A stretch of 64,000 nucleotides of DNA from Anagrus nilaparvatae. Lineage: Eukaryota > Arthropoda > Insecta > Hymenoptera > Mymaridae. The DNA is taken from NCBI GenBank assembly GCA_022575985.1, contig JAKSXM010000132.1, positions 17,484,001-17,548,000 of the forward strand, written 5' to 3'. Position numbers and translations under genes: made by a program. Under the pieces are notes generated by a model. That model was given only the letters and a program-made list of their open reading frames with translations, made no database searches and was not told the origin of the DNA. This document shows, in pieces, positions 48,313 to 60,409 of the stretch (positions are counted from its first letter, which is position 1; every line of letters starts with the position of its first letter).

Positions 48313-48318
48313 AATAAA
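48313..48318 (+). terminator. Likely poly(A) signal (AATAAA) of the right MACPF-like copy
   Basis: AATAAA, immediately followed by TAAATT, lies ~247 bases after the stop codon; the left arm has the mirrored TTTATT near 36020. In such AT-rich DNA the hexamer is common, so position and conservation between arms are the only support. Confidence 0.35.
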
Positions 48319-48533
48319 TAAATTTCATGCATTTAAGTATGTTATGTTAATAAATAATTATTTAATCCATGGATAACCTTCCTGATTCATTTGTATCTAA
48401 GATTTGAGAAAAAGAATTTCTCTATTCAGCAAAGAATAAATTTTTTTCTTACTTACTTTTATTGTAAATATTTGTTACTTTCTCAAAAATAATATTTTAT
48501 ACCATTTACATAATAATTTTTTATTTCTCAAGG

Positions 48534-49769
48534 TTTCCTAATCGAGAACGGATTTTTATCCGTATTCACAAAGAATAAAAATTCGTATTTACTTTTAAAT
48601 TTATTCAATTCCTTAATAATTCTAGATGTCATTTTAATTGTTAAATAAGTGTACGGAATTTTTTGTATTGTTTCATTTTATCTCTCTCAACAAAATAAAA
48701 GCATCAGAATTACAACATTTTTATGATATTAAAAAAATTAATTCGTAAAAGTATTTATTTATTTATTGTTTACATTAAATTCAATTAGCATATTTATTGC
48801 TATAACTTTATGATTTAAAGGTTTTTAACTAATAAAATAACAGATTAACTGAACTTAAAAAATTTAATGATACATTTAAATACGAGAAAAATAAAATAGT
48901 TAATATTTTAAAGAATAAACCATCAATGCAAGTCTTAAACGAAGCATGTATTTGGTGGTGATGGAGTATGAAAATAAATTTAGAATTTTATATGATTGTC
49001 TGGCAACTTAAATTGTATGTTGAAAAAATTTGAGATAAAAAATTACGGTACATAAAATTATAATAATCCTCAAGTAAAATCATAGAATGAGTAAAATTAA
49101 ACAAGTTACGGAAAAAATTTAAAAATAAATACGAATTTTCATTATTTGTGAAAACGGTTAAGAACATGTTCTCAGTTTGATGAAACGGATAATTGAAAAC
49201 GGTAAGTTTTGAAACTTTGGTCATGTTAAAAAAAGTTGAAGACGAATCAGTTTTCAAAAATTCCGTGCCATGGAATATTTCGGAAACGGATCGTTTGGAA
49301 AAATATCCGTTTATGGAAGATTTTTGGAACTTGTGAAGTGACCAAACTGAACCGTTTCTAATTTGTTCGTTGGCAACTGAAACGAGAACTGCGTGCCAAA
49401 ATCGCCGTTTTTGCCCACCTCTGCAAAAAATAAACCAAACTTTTCTAAAAAATTTAAATACATTTTACAAAATCATTATAATAAAAAAGATAATCATTGG
49501 AAACATATACTAACTTTAATACATATACGTATTATTAATTTTTTGTACTTTGCCTTCAATTTAAAAATTTTAATTTTTTTTGAAATTAATCGTATATAGA
49601 CTTATTGCATACAGTTTGCAATATAACTACAATGTTATGAATCACGTGATCAATATCGAGTTTTATTATGATACCTATATAGCTTTGAATATTCGAATAC
49701 TCCTGGACATTGAAAGGGAGTACAGCAATAAAGTTATAATTTTTAATTTTATTTTTCAGTCAAATAATA
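48534..49769. repeat. Spacer with a loose inverted repeat (48541-48620 / 49090-49170)
   Basis: Immediately outside the right palindrome arm, GAGAACGGATTTTTATCCGT and the ATAAAAATTCGTATTTACTT segment recur inverted around 49125-49165 (AAATACGAATTTTCATT, AACGGTTAAGAAC). Several AACGG/CCGTT motifs follow to ~49400. This looks like a further small foldback element at the duplication edge. The frames 48988-49257, 49393-49599 and 49580-49828 show no homology, except that the last covers the carboxypeptidase signal-peptide exon in another frame. Confidence 0.4.
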
Positions 49770-52700
49770 ATGTTGTTTTTAAAATTTCTTGTATTTATAT
49801 TTTGTATAATACATTTTTCATATGGTAAGTTTTAAATTTTTTAATTTTAAAAATTTTATTTTCATTTTTTATTAACAAGTATCAAACATTTATACTTACA
49901 GAATAATAAAACTTTAAAATAAGATCCAAAATTTTAGTCATTAAAAATTTTCAAAATATCTTATTAATTAATTTTATAGGTAATGATAAAAGAATTTTAA
50001 ATTAGAAAATAAAATTTAATCATTTTTTATAATTAAAATTTGGATTAATTTATTCCACTAAAATTTACTGTAAATTAATGTCAATGCTAATATGATTGAG
50101 TTAGAACCAAGTTAAGAAATTTTCTAAAGTTAGAAAAAATATTGATATTGATTCTACGTAGCGAAAGTTTTAAAATATTAAGTAGAGTTATATATTACAT
50201 AATTGTTGTTTTGTGATCGACCATTTTTTAAAAAATAACAAGATTTTAGAATAACTAAAAATAATAACTAAAATAACTAACTATTAACAAAAAAAAAGAT
50301 TTTAGAATTATTACGTTTTAAAAACTATTGTCACTAGATAAGATTTAAAATCTTAAAATTTTAAAAACTTCAACGTAATTTTGCTTTAAAGAGTAGAAAA
50401 TAATTTTTAAAATATTTTAGAATTATTTTATCACATCCATTTCGAGATCCATTTTCGATTTCGAGTGAAATTAAAAAAGTAATCATTCAAAATATGCAAT
50501 ATGCATGTATAAAAACAAAGAGAATTTTTATATAGTAGTTTAGAATGGTCAAAACTTTCTTTTCAAAAAATTTTGTTCATATAATTACATTACAGCTAAC
50601 GAATGGGGAACCTATACAAATATTTTTTTAATAGTTCTTTTAAATATCCACAGGGATATTTCGAATAAAGATAATATACAGTTGGTTAGAGGATATTCTC
50701 AGGAATTCGAAGCTATGTTGTCGTGCAAAATTTTGAGATATCAGGGTATAAAAATAAGTAAATATTACATTTGTCTTACAGAGAAAATTCCGGAAGTTAA
50801 TAATTTTTGCTACCAAATCGTTAATTTTCCAATGCAGATAGCGATAAAATTAAATGTTTAAAGCTGAAAGAATTAATTTAAAAGATTTAATTTAAAAACC
50901 CATAGCGCTCCACTTATTAGAATCTCCGTTGGTCCATCCTACTGTAGGGTTAAGGGCGCAAAAGTTATGGCCCTAGCATAATTACTAGTACGAGTCCTCG
51001 GCGAAGCTATCATCACACTATTGTTTAAAGTTTTTTGCTCATGGTGCTTAATATATTTCTTGCGTGCTTAGTAATAGAACGTGGTAGAAAATTCCGTGCC
51101 AAGTTTTGTCCACGAGTTCTACTCTCGGAAAGGAAAAAAATAAATTTTTAATTCAATTAAATTATATTAAAAAATGAAAAATTTTCGAAATTTGATTAGC
51201 GTTTTAAAATGAATTAAATAAAAAATAAGTACATAAATATACTATGAATGAAGGTTAAAATAAAGTGTTTTTATAATGTACATGATTGTAGTTTAAAAGA
51301 GTTCAAGGGACAAGGTTAAAATTATAAACATTTTAATAATATTAAAATTTTATGATAAAAATTATGCAAGAATATAAAATAAATTTTTAACACATAATAA
51401 TTTTTTAACATTCACCTCTAAAATGCATGATCTACCTCACGTATTTTATTGAAATGTTATCTTTATTTTATAAAATTTTTGGTCTGTGATCGTGAAAATG
51501 ATTTTACTAAAATTTTTTTGCTTAAACTTTTACGAATATCACAAATTCTAAAGAAATTTTTTTACGTATTAACTAGTCACGTGGAATACTATGAAGAAAC
51601 TTGAAAAAAGACTTAATTTTCAACAGTTGTAAAGAGAAACTGTTACTTTAAATGGAATATCAGCTGTCACAGCTAAATTTTTTTTCAATGTTTAAGTTCA
51701 AATATATTTTCTAGGTTTTAAATGCAAAAATTTATAATGAATTCTCAAAGAAATATTGAAACCATTTAAATTAACTTTATCAAAAAATAAATTTTACTAA
51801 TCAATACACATCAGAGTAATAAAAAAATTATAACCAATTTGTGTAACTACACAACCAACGAGTATAGAACATGTTTACTAATAATAGTAATAAATCAAAA
51901 AACCGAAATTACAATAAATCCTGAAATATATAATATCCTAAGTCCATAAACTTAAAGTATTCAAAGTTGTTGTTGTTATACCCTGATCAGGTCCTGACTC
52001 CCACTTCAAATTATTCTAAGTCTCTAAGTCGAAAATATTCTAAAGTCCATTTCACCCCCCCTAAAAACATCACTTTTTCACCCCCCCTGCCGAGCCAAAC
52101 TTTTTCAAATACCCCATCCAATGAACATGTTCCATGTTAATACTTAGTGAAACTTATATTTAACACTTGCGTAGAAAAAGCCAATACCTAGTGGGAGAAA
52201 ATTGAAACAATACATCGCGAAAATTTAAATTCAACAAATGTTTTTGAACAAGTAAATTTTTAAATTTGAATTTGGTATGTACACTGTTTTAATTATCTAT
52301 CGCTAGATGCTTTTTTTCTCTTGCATATTTGGTCAACTATAGGTTTTTTAGGTCGCTGATCACGAATTTCGGGGTCATTACTATGAGAAATGGGTGGAAC
52401 ACCCTTAAATTTGCAAAAACTACCCCTAAAAAGGGGTTTTTTTTATGTACTCGAATTTTGGGCGATCAGAAACGCTTTTAATGGGTTTTTTGGGTCGCTG
52501 AACAAGAATTTTGTGGAATATTTTGTTAATGTTGTTAATAATTTTGTTAAATAATTTTAACAAAATTTAATGTTTAATAATTTTGTTCATTGTTAATTTC
52601 TCATCCTTGCAGAAACTACCCCTAAAAGGGGCGTTTTTGCTATTTTTGCATTGTCAGTGTTAAGATTTGGTTCATTTATGTTTTTTGGGTCGTTGATTAC

Positions 52701-55700
52701 GAATTTTGGGGAAATTTTTATCAAAAATTAATTTTTCACCCTTAAATTTGCAAAACTACCCCTAAAAAGTTGTTTTTGCTATATTCGCTCTTTCAGCCTT
52801 CAGAAACGGGTTTAATGGATTATTATTTTGTATCTATAAAAAACTCATTTTACATACCCATTCGTGTATGCTTTATTTACATATTTCTGAAATTAACCTT
52901 TTACATATTAAAATTTAGAAATTAATTTTTAACAAATATTTCCCCAAAATTCTTGTTCAGCGACCCAAAAAACTCATTTGAACCGAATCTGAACATTAAC
53001 AAAGCGAAAATAGCAAAAACACCCCTTTTAGGGGTAGTTTCTGTTAATTCAAGGGTGAGAAATTAATTTTTAACAAAAAATTCCACAAAATTCTTGTTCA
53101 GCGACCCAAAAAAACCCATTAAAAGCGTTTCTGAACGCTTAAAGTGACAAAATAGCAAAAACATCCCCTTTTTAGAGGTATTTTTTGCTAATTAAGGGAT
53201 GAAATTCTAATTTTTCATAGAAAAGTCCTCGAAATTCTTTATCAGCGACCCAAGAAAACCCTTATGGACCAAATCTGACCGCCCAAAATTCGAGTACATC
53301 AAAAAAACCCCTTTTTAGGGGTAGTTTTTGCAAATTTGAGGGCGTTTCACACCCCGAAATCCGTGATCAGCGTCCCAGAAAACCTACAGTAGATCAAATC
53401 TGGTAGTGGTAGGTGATTATACCGACCCCCCCCCCCCGTATTTTGACTGGAGTATAAGTATTTAAGGAGAATACACAATAAGAATAATGATTGACCCGCG
53501 TTTAGGCTGGTTACAGACGGAGCACTTTAAACTCACAGTTAGCGTTAAATCTCTCGTTAAATCTACTACAAATTTAATTTAGTTGTCTATATAATTTTAT
53601 CAGTGTATATACACTCCGGCTCAGTAGGGGAGTGTACGATTTGGATCTACCAGATCTTGATCCCTCATAGCAGAACAGTTTTTAATTCTGAAAAAACACT
53701 GCCTACATCTATAGTTCGATTATATATTCCTTATGATCCTAGAACAGCTCAGTAATAAATAAATGTTAATATAACCTTGTCATCTTGCAAGTCAATGAAA
53801 AAACTTTTGGTTGGTCTCATTTGTGTGTGTCAGTGTCTAATTTTAAACGCCGTTAACCGAAATTTTTTATCACTAATTCTCTCACTGTAATATATAATAA
53901 ACCAAGTGACCATTTTGACTAAAATTGGTAAGTGGTTTGTTGAGTTTTACGAGAAATGGTATGTTTAAAAATAAACATTTTCACAAAAATGAGACCAATC
54001 AGTAGTTTTTTTGATTTACCTTTAAGCTAACAAAGTAATTAATAATAATAATATATAATAATATATATATAATAATATATATACAATAATATATATATAA
54101 CTCTACGGAAAAATACCCAAAAATCTCATTTTTTAACATGAGAAAAATCTAAATCTCATTTTTTAACGAAGCTCGGTGTTCTAGGCCTATTAGGTCACCG
54201 GGAGTATTTTTTAAATAAAAGAAAATGCTCTGCCAAGTGAGATCATCTGGCAGATCCAACACTTACACTTCCCTTGTATGTGGTAAAATTAAAACTGCAT
54301 AATTGAAATTGAAAATAGTGTTAAAAATATTGTTTATAATTTTTAATTAAATTATTCGCAGATCAATGACACAAAGTAATTTAAAAAAATATATGTTAAG
54401 GTCTTGATAAAAATATACACAGGCGAGAGAATTTTAATGTATATACACTAAATGATTTACGCAGATAATAATATCTCCTCGTTTACCTGTAATAATTTAG
54501 TCATAATATGCCCTTCAATTACAGTAAACACATAGTATTAATTTATCAATGATTTAAAAAAAATGTATTTTGTTAATGTTTTATGTGTAATAAAGCTCGG
54601 AAAGGTTTTGGATCAACTGACCAATCATGGGGGCATGTAGACGTACGTCCTAATGCAAGTATGTTTTGGTGGCTTTATTATACGACAGACACTGTACTTT
54701 ATCAAGAAAAGCCATTGATTATATGGTTGGAAGGTGGTATTGGCCATTCATGGAGTGGTGAAGGAAACTTTATTCAATTCGGACCATTAGATATTAATCT
54801 TAAACCTAGAAACAGTACATGGGTAAAAAAATTCTTTTATTAAAGTTATACTTTTTCCAGCTGCAATTATGCAATTTTTTTTTAGATTTCAAAATACAAT
54901 GTTTTGTTTATTGATAACCCAGTTGGAGTTGGTTTTAGTTATACTAGAGATGAAAAATTTCCTCAAACAAATGCTGAAATCGCTGAAGATTTATTAAAAT
55001 GTATTTGTGGATTTTTAGAAAAACTTCCTAATTTTCGAGAAGTACCAACTTATATCATGAGTCAATCGTACGGTGCTAAGATGGCTGCTGAATTTGCACT
55101 TTTGTGGTACCAAGTGAGTATTTTTAACTTGAAAAAAAAAACAAAGATAGATTGTATTTTAAAATACTAATTAATTTTTATATTTAGCATCAAGAAACTG
55201 AAAAAATCAAAAGTAATTTTCGAGGTATAGCCTTAGGTAATCCTTGGATATCTCCATTAGAGACAATGTCAAATTATGCATCATTTTTAATGCAAACAGT
55301 AATTTACAAACATTTGATAATTAATAATAATTTTTTTTTCTATTTTTCAAAAAATATTATAATTTTTTAGGGTATGATTTATAACGAATATAAATTAAAG
55401 TACATCAATGATTTTGTACAAAAAATAAGAAATTATGTTGCATCTGGTAATTGGATACAAGCAGAGCAAACTCATAATACTATGTTAAACATGATATTAA
55501 ATTCTACAACAAATATGGATTTACGTAATATTTTTAAAAAAGTATCCCCAAATCAATTATTAGATGGTGCGCCAAGACATATTGTTGGAGGTAATTATTA
55601 ATTTTTATTTTTTATATTTTAAGAAAATTTTTAAATAAATTTTTATTTTATAAAGAACATTACCTAAAATTGAGTTCTATGATGCACAAAAATATACAAT

Positions 55701-56881
55701 CTTGTCTACGTTTGGATATACCATGGGGAGTACAAGAAATGGCAGTATTTAACGTACTTGCAAAAGAAAAAATGAAACCAGTTTTACATATTGGTTAGTA
55801 ATAAAATGATGTCTTAATTGATGAATTTTTTTAACACATAAATTAAAATATGTAATAATAATTTGTTTTTTCAGTGGAAAAATTGTTAACTGAAACTCAT
55901 CTAAAAGTCATTGTTTATAATGGACAATTTGATTTGATATCGAATACTGCAGGTTTGTTAAAATATTAAGTAATTTAAAATAGTGCTTTACTTTTAATAT
56001 TTTATAATATTACGGAAATCAAGAATTGTAATTTTGCAGCATTTGTAAAATTTGCTTTAGATTAAATTTCAAGGCCCACTTGTCCTCCATCAAACAACCA
56101 CAAAATAATAAATTCTAATTTTCTGTGATTATCTTCCAATGAATCAATTTTTTTAATGTATTCTGTGAACCTTTTAACCACATCCGATCTTATACTGTTT
56201 TAGTACAATTAATTTTATCATATTCAATTATATAGTTAAAAAATATTTAAATATGATTCTTGTTATTTAAAATTCTCTTACTTAGTTATGGTTTTTAATT
56301 AAGGGCTGCAAAAGCATACAAATGCGTGTGAATTTTTAATATAAATTAAATTTAATTTAAATTATCTTTTTTTTCAAAAATTGAGCATTTTTGAGGAAGA
56401 GGGGGTTACCATCTCGGTAATGTAAAATCTCGCCTCAACCATATATATTTTTTCTTTGTCAGAATGGTTCTACTAGTATACTTTATCAGAAATGAAGTTG
56501 TCAAAAGAACCTTCTGCACTATTTCAGACGTCTTAAATAAATTTTGTTTTTTTGAAAACCGAACTTTTTAGAATCCTCAATTGAATATTTACAGGCACGC
56601 TTAGATGGATCAAAAAATTAAGATGGAATTATGCAACAGAATGGAAAAATGCTAAAAGGAAACCAATTGTTGTTAATAATGTTATTGAAGGATATTATAA
56701 GAAATGTGGAAATTTTGCATTTTACTGGATAAATAGGGCAGGTGATAATGTAAGTTCATCATAATTTTTTATAAAAAATTATATTTCAAAAAAAATTTTT
56801 TTATTCTCCTAGGTACCAGGGGAAAATCCAGCTGCAACTTCTATTTTATTAAAAGATTTAACTTATTGTAAGACTGATTGA
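49770..56881 (+). CDS. Retinoid-inducible serine carboxypeptidase-like protein (SCPEP1 type), catalytic His replaced
   Basis: I build nine exons: 49770-49824, 54596-54822, 54886-55113, 55188-55298, 55371-55590, 55656-55793, 55875-55952, 56595-56749, 56813-56881, which sum to 1281 nt (426 residues) with GT-AG junctions and consistent phases. Exon 1 encodes a signal peptide (MLFLKFLVFIFCIIHFSY); the family start RKGFGSTDQSWGHVDVRP follows. Peptidase S10 landmarks: MFWWLYYTT; WLEGGIGHSWSGEGNF where GGPG is usual; DNPVGVGFSY; SQSYGAK with the nucleophile Ser155 (usual ESYGGK); YNGQFDLI with Asp346; and AGDNVPGENP where the family has AGHMVP, so residue 403 is Asp, not the catalytic His. Secreted S10 enzymes remove C-terminal residues in lysosomes or, in Hymenoptera, occur in venom. 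With His lost this one is probably catalytically dead. Exon 1 is the least certain part. Confidence 0.8.
51820..52140 (-). repeat. ACATGTTCC-family copy in the carboxypeptidase intron
   Basis: ATAACCAATTTGTGTAACTA followed by CACAACCAACGAG opens the copy. The interior has a GATCAGGTCCTGACTCCCAC block, a few TTATTCTAAGTC repeats and two C-runs; it closes with AATACCCCATCCAATGAACA and TGTTCCATGTT. The closing part is the near-exact complement of 61398-61480, and the first half is near-identical to 60410-60610, so three copies of one subfamily lie within 10 kb. Confidence 0.7.
52327..53402. repeat. Symmetric array: inverted blocks of ~150-170-bp tandem units with ACCCCTAAAAAGGGGT cores
   Basis: To the left of ~52865, units repeat in direct order as GGGTCGCTGA(A/T)CA.GAATTT, then CACCCTTAAATTTGCAAAA, then CTACCCCTAAAAAGGGG. 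To the right, the same units run in the opposite orientation (CCCCTTTTAGGGGTAGTTT, TTCAGCGACCCAAAAAA). Ends are mirror copies (GGTCGCTGATCACGAATTTC / ATCCGTGATCAGCGTCCC). The outcome is a ~1.08-kb palindrome made of about three units per arm. No coding content. Confidence 0.65.
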
Positions 56882-58278
56882 TTAATTATTGGAAAACATA
56901 TTTATTTTTCACGTATAATTAACTTCTTTATAATACACTGAAAATAAATTTTGCTTTCAAATGGTAATTTGCAATTTTGTAATTATAAAAAAAACTTTTT
57001 ATAACTACAAAATAAACTTTGTTGAAATTTTTTAACATTCAATAACTATAAAAAAATAATAAATTATTTATTATATTGAATATATAATGTTTATAAATAA
57101 TATTTTATAATTTTATTAACTAATTTTTTAATTTAATTTTAATAAAATTTTAATTCAAAAAAATTAATTTAGGTTCTAATTTTATTAATTTAACTTCAAT
57201 AAAAAAAATCACACCGATAAAAAAGCTGGGACTTTAGCACGATTATTAATTAATTTACAAGAGGCATCATTTCTTGTGTATTTTTACTAATATTTTAGAT
57301 TTTTTTTGGGTTACTAGATTGATAATTGTGGATAAAAAATAAAGAAAGTTTAATATTCATATGATTTTAAGAATAAAAATGGAAAAAGCAAAGTTTTTTA
57401 TTGATCTTAGGTTATTAAACAACTTTTGGATGAAAAAAAGTTTATTTGTAGCGTTTTTCATCAATTTTTTGACATCCGGAATCAGTTATTTTGTGATTAC
57501 TCGAAAACGATTAGATAATAAATTTTGGATATCTGCTGGCCCAATTAGATCAGATTTATAAAATTTTCATCCAAAGCTGTTTTTAATTAATCGAGTACAC
57601 TCTGACATTTTCAAGATACGCCTTTTCGGACTCTAGACATTTAATAGAAGCATGTTAGAGGCATATTGAAATGACCTGGGGACCAAATTTCTCCACGAAT
57701 TAGACATTTTAAAGTCTTTCTCATTTTTTGATCTGACAAACTTATAAGGCACGATTTCATCTATATATATTTGGATATATAATAGGGCAATCTTACCTAA
57801 AAATTTACAAATTTTTATGATGCTAATCTATGATAAATGAGGATCAACTACAAGTGCATCTAAGATCTTATAATTTCCCTTTAGTTCTTTATTTCAGAAG
57901 TAACAACCATTCTAATAGTTTTGCTATTGTCAAATCTGCAGACTTTTAATATTTTAGCTTTTTTCAATAAACTAAATGAAGCCTTAAAGCATACGCTAAA
58001 TAAATTATCATTGTAAAATTTTTACATACTATCTTGAAATTTCTATGCTAAAGAAGAAAAATTGACAATCATGGCTGTAAAATTATTATCCTTCAGATTT
58101 ATTTTAAACAAATTTTTTAAAATGAAAAAACTTTAAATATTCTATTCTTTAAATTTTAAAAGTTTTAAATAAATTTAAGAAATTTTTTAGTAATATCTAT
58201 ATTTAAAACGATAAAGACATTAAGGATTTAATAATAATAATAATAATACTAAAAGAAAGGATAATAATTAACATAAGT
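56882..58278. other. Intergenic spacer with a paralogue of the palindrome's B segment
   Basis: AT-rich and gene-free. At ~57645-57810 (GGACCAAATTTCTCCACGAA, TTGATCTGACAAACTTATAA, GGGCAATCTTACCTAAAAA) it matches 42840-43060 in the right palindrome arm in the same orientation, but without the 59-bp hAT-like insert. The frame 57361-57561 overlaps the start of this repeat and is not supported as a gene. Confidence 0.5.
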
Positions 58279-59518
58279 ATATGGATAGGTCCAAATAAAA
58301 TCAACATTTTAAAATTTTTTTTCAAGTTTGCTTAAATTTTTTACATGATTTTTTTTTGAGTTTTAGATTTTTGAAGCCTACTTCCTAATATTCATACGCT
58401 GAGAATTTTTTGGCAATAGGAAAAAAATGTTAAAATTAGTCCCAAAATGAATTTCTATTTGAGCTAAAATGAATACTATTGACGTAAAAAAATAATTTTT
58501 ACCGTAAAAAAGTTCTTTTTCCTGTAAAAGGATTCCTTTTTTCTCAAATAGAAGTTCATTTTTGGGCTAATCTTAAGGTTATTTCTTTTTCCTCAATCGT
58601 TTACTCAGTGTAGATACAAATAATTAATAATTAATAAATTATTTGTACTACCTAAAGCAAAATCTTTAAATATAAAATTTTTAAAAATGCTTATCGAGAT
58701 AAGCTTTTAATATGATAAAGACAATGGGTTTACATTTCAGACTTTCAGTCGGAATAATTAAAAAAAATTTCGTATTATTGTAAGTTCGTACTATTTTAAC
58801 ATGGAACATGTTTATAGGGAGGGGGTACTTCAGGGGTCAAATTTTTCCTATTTAAGGGGGGGGGGGTCAAATGAGAATTAGAATAATTGAGACTTTGAAA
58901 AATTTGAGCTTAAGGACTTAGGATAATACAGGTTTATGGACTTAGAATAATATCGATTTAGGGACTTAGAATAATTTAGGTTTAGAGACTTGGAATATTC
59001 CCCGATTCAGGTTTAGCGAATCAAAATAGTTTGGGTTTAGAATCTTAACAGCTAGTAAGGTGATAATTACAAATTATAAAATTAGAAAATTGTATTTTAA
59101 TTTTGAGTAACATTTGTATTATACCTAGTCCTCAGCTGGAAGTAAACATGTTCCATGCATTTAGGTTGTGTTTACACAAACCGGTTATAATTTTTTTATA
59201 GTTTATCAAGTAAAGGCAGAAAAACAGACATTGAAGTTTTGCTCAAAATAAAAAAAATTAATAAGAGCAGAAAATGTTCTTTCTAATAGTAAATATAAGT
59301 TAAGAGTTCGTGGATTCTTAAGATATTTTGTGTATTTAGGCTTTAAAAAATAAATTTTTTAACAAAATCCATGTTTTGGCTGCAATGACTTTCAAAAAAA
59401 GTAATAAGTTGATAAAAAAATTCAAAGAGAAATAGTAAAATATAAATCCAGAATTCGTAAAAAATAAAAAAATAAAATATTTTAAAGAAAATTTGAACCA
59501 TTTAGACCTACCCATATA
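58279..59518. mobile_element. 1.24-kb element with TATGGRTAGGTC ends, related to the 26.5-kb MITE
   Basis: The left end TATGGATAGGTCCAAAT and right end ATTTAGACCTACCCATA are inverted repeats, beside TA-rich flanks. The ends resemble those of 26483-27056 (TATGGGTAGATTTAAAT), suggesting one Tc1/mariner-like MITE family. It holds an ACATGTTCC-family copy (58800-59195) and no gene; the frame 59336-59521 is low-complexity. Confidence 0.5.
58800..59195 (+). repeat. ACATGTTCC-family copy with ~24-bp GACTTAGAATAAT tandem repeats
   Basis: It starts ACATGGAACATGTTTATAGG and GAGGGGGTACTTCAGG, has a G11 run, then about five units of GACTTAGAATAATNNNGGTTTA(G/T)G (58890-59045), and ends with AACATGTTCCATGCATTTAG followed by GTTGTGTTTACACAAACCGG. 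It is nested in the 58279-59518 element. Confidence 0.7.
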
Positions 59519-60409
59519 CATAAACTTGCAAACGTATCAGACTGCAGGGCGCATATGTTATATATGTATCAGTATATTAAACATACTTTCTCAAGCATCT
59601 TGTAGTACGTAGAACTAAATTATATGTGAAGGTGGTATAAAAAGGTATACGAACCGGGTAAGCAAGTTATTGCGAATTAAGGAGAAAAGAAAAAAGAAAA
59701 CAACCTGTATAACCAACAAAAGTAACGATTTTGGTTGGACCCCCCATTACATGTAACTTATGGAGAAATGTGGGTTGTTAAAAAAATAAAGAAGATATTG
59801 GTATTATATATACAAGTTAATGTTTTAAAAATTAAAGGTTATCGTAAAAGAAAGTAGTATTTGTAATACAAAAAAATTTACGCAGAGACGTTATTTACAA
59901 CAAAAAAACTTTGAAACAAATTTAGTAATTTATTTAATGTTTTTATTAAAACCATAAGAAGCTGATAATATCTCACTTAGATTTTTAGATTAAATTTAAA
60001 GTAAAGTAAAGAATTATTTTGCAGAAAAAACTGTTTATTTCGAATTTAATTTTTGATAAGGAAACTAATTAATATTTTCTTTAATGTTGCTGTATAGTCA
60101 TATTTTTGGTCACTAACAACAATTTTGAAGGTTTCATCTATTTTCTGATGGTCAGTTTTGAGTAATTGATGATATATCGCACAAAACAATCAAAAAAATA
60201 CGTTAAATTAGTCCAGAAAAGTTTTTAATATTATTATCTCTTTCAGAATTTTAAAAAATTTAAAAAAAATTCTAGATTTCCAGATTCTCAAAAATTCTAG
60301 TTTAAAAATTCTAGACTAGATTGAGGTGTTTTTTTATTGCAGAGGGTATGAGCCTCATTTTTTAAAATTAAATCAATAAATTTTGTTAAAAATCAAAAAA
60401 ACTGAATTA
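59519..60409. other. AT-rich spacer, nothing identified
   Basis: A purine-rich stretch at ~59680-59710 and a short C-run near 59745 are the only irregularities. No gene, tRNA or repeat boundary recognised. Confidence 0.35.

Larger units (their letters stand above)
35809..48533. repeat. 12.7-kb palindrome: inverted duplication carrying a gene on each arm
   Basis: The left arm (35809-40128) and right arm (41830-48533) are inverted copies around a ~1.7-kb spacer (40129-41829). The left arm contains the ~225-bp MITE at 39836-40061; the right arm contains a 2.34-kb foldback insertion (43467-45803), ~270 bp at 43007-43280 that is lost from the left, and ~150 bp near 45925-46075 lost from the left. 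Homology covers gene, promoter, 3' flank and intergenic DNA alike, so this is a segmental inverted duplication and not a pair of independent genes. Coding identity is about 93% over the first 290 residues (by eye), so the event is not very recent unless the arms have diverged fast. Confidence 0.85.
49825..54595 (+). other. Large first intron of the carboxypeptidase-like gene
   Basis: This 4.77-kb interval separates the signal-peptide exon from exon 2, whereas the other introns are 62-642 bp. It has clearly grown by insertions: an ACATGTTCC-family copy at ~51820-52140 and the symmetric CCCCTAAAAAGGGG array at 52327-53402. A (TA)n/AATAATATATA microsatellite lies at ~54035-54105. No other gene is visible in it. 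Confidence 0.55.

Noticed and set aside
35809..48533. Bracovirus proviral segment as an explanation for the duplicated secreted genes
   Set aside because: I saw no segment-excision motif or recognised viral gene family; the duplication is better explained as a segmental palindrome.
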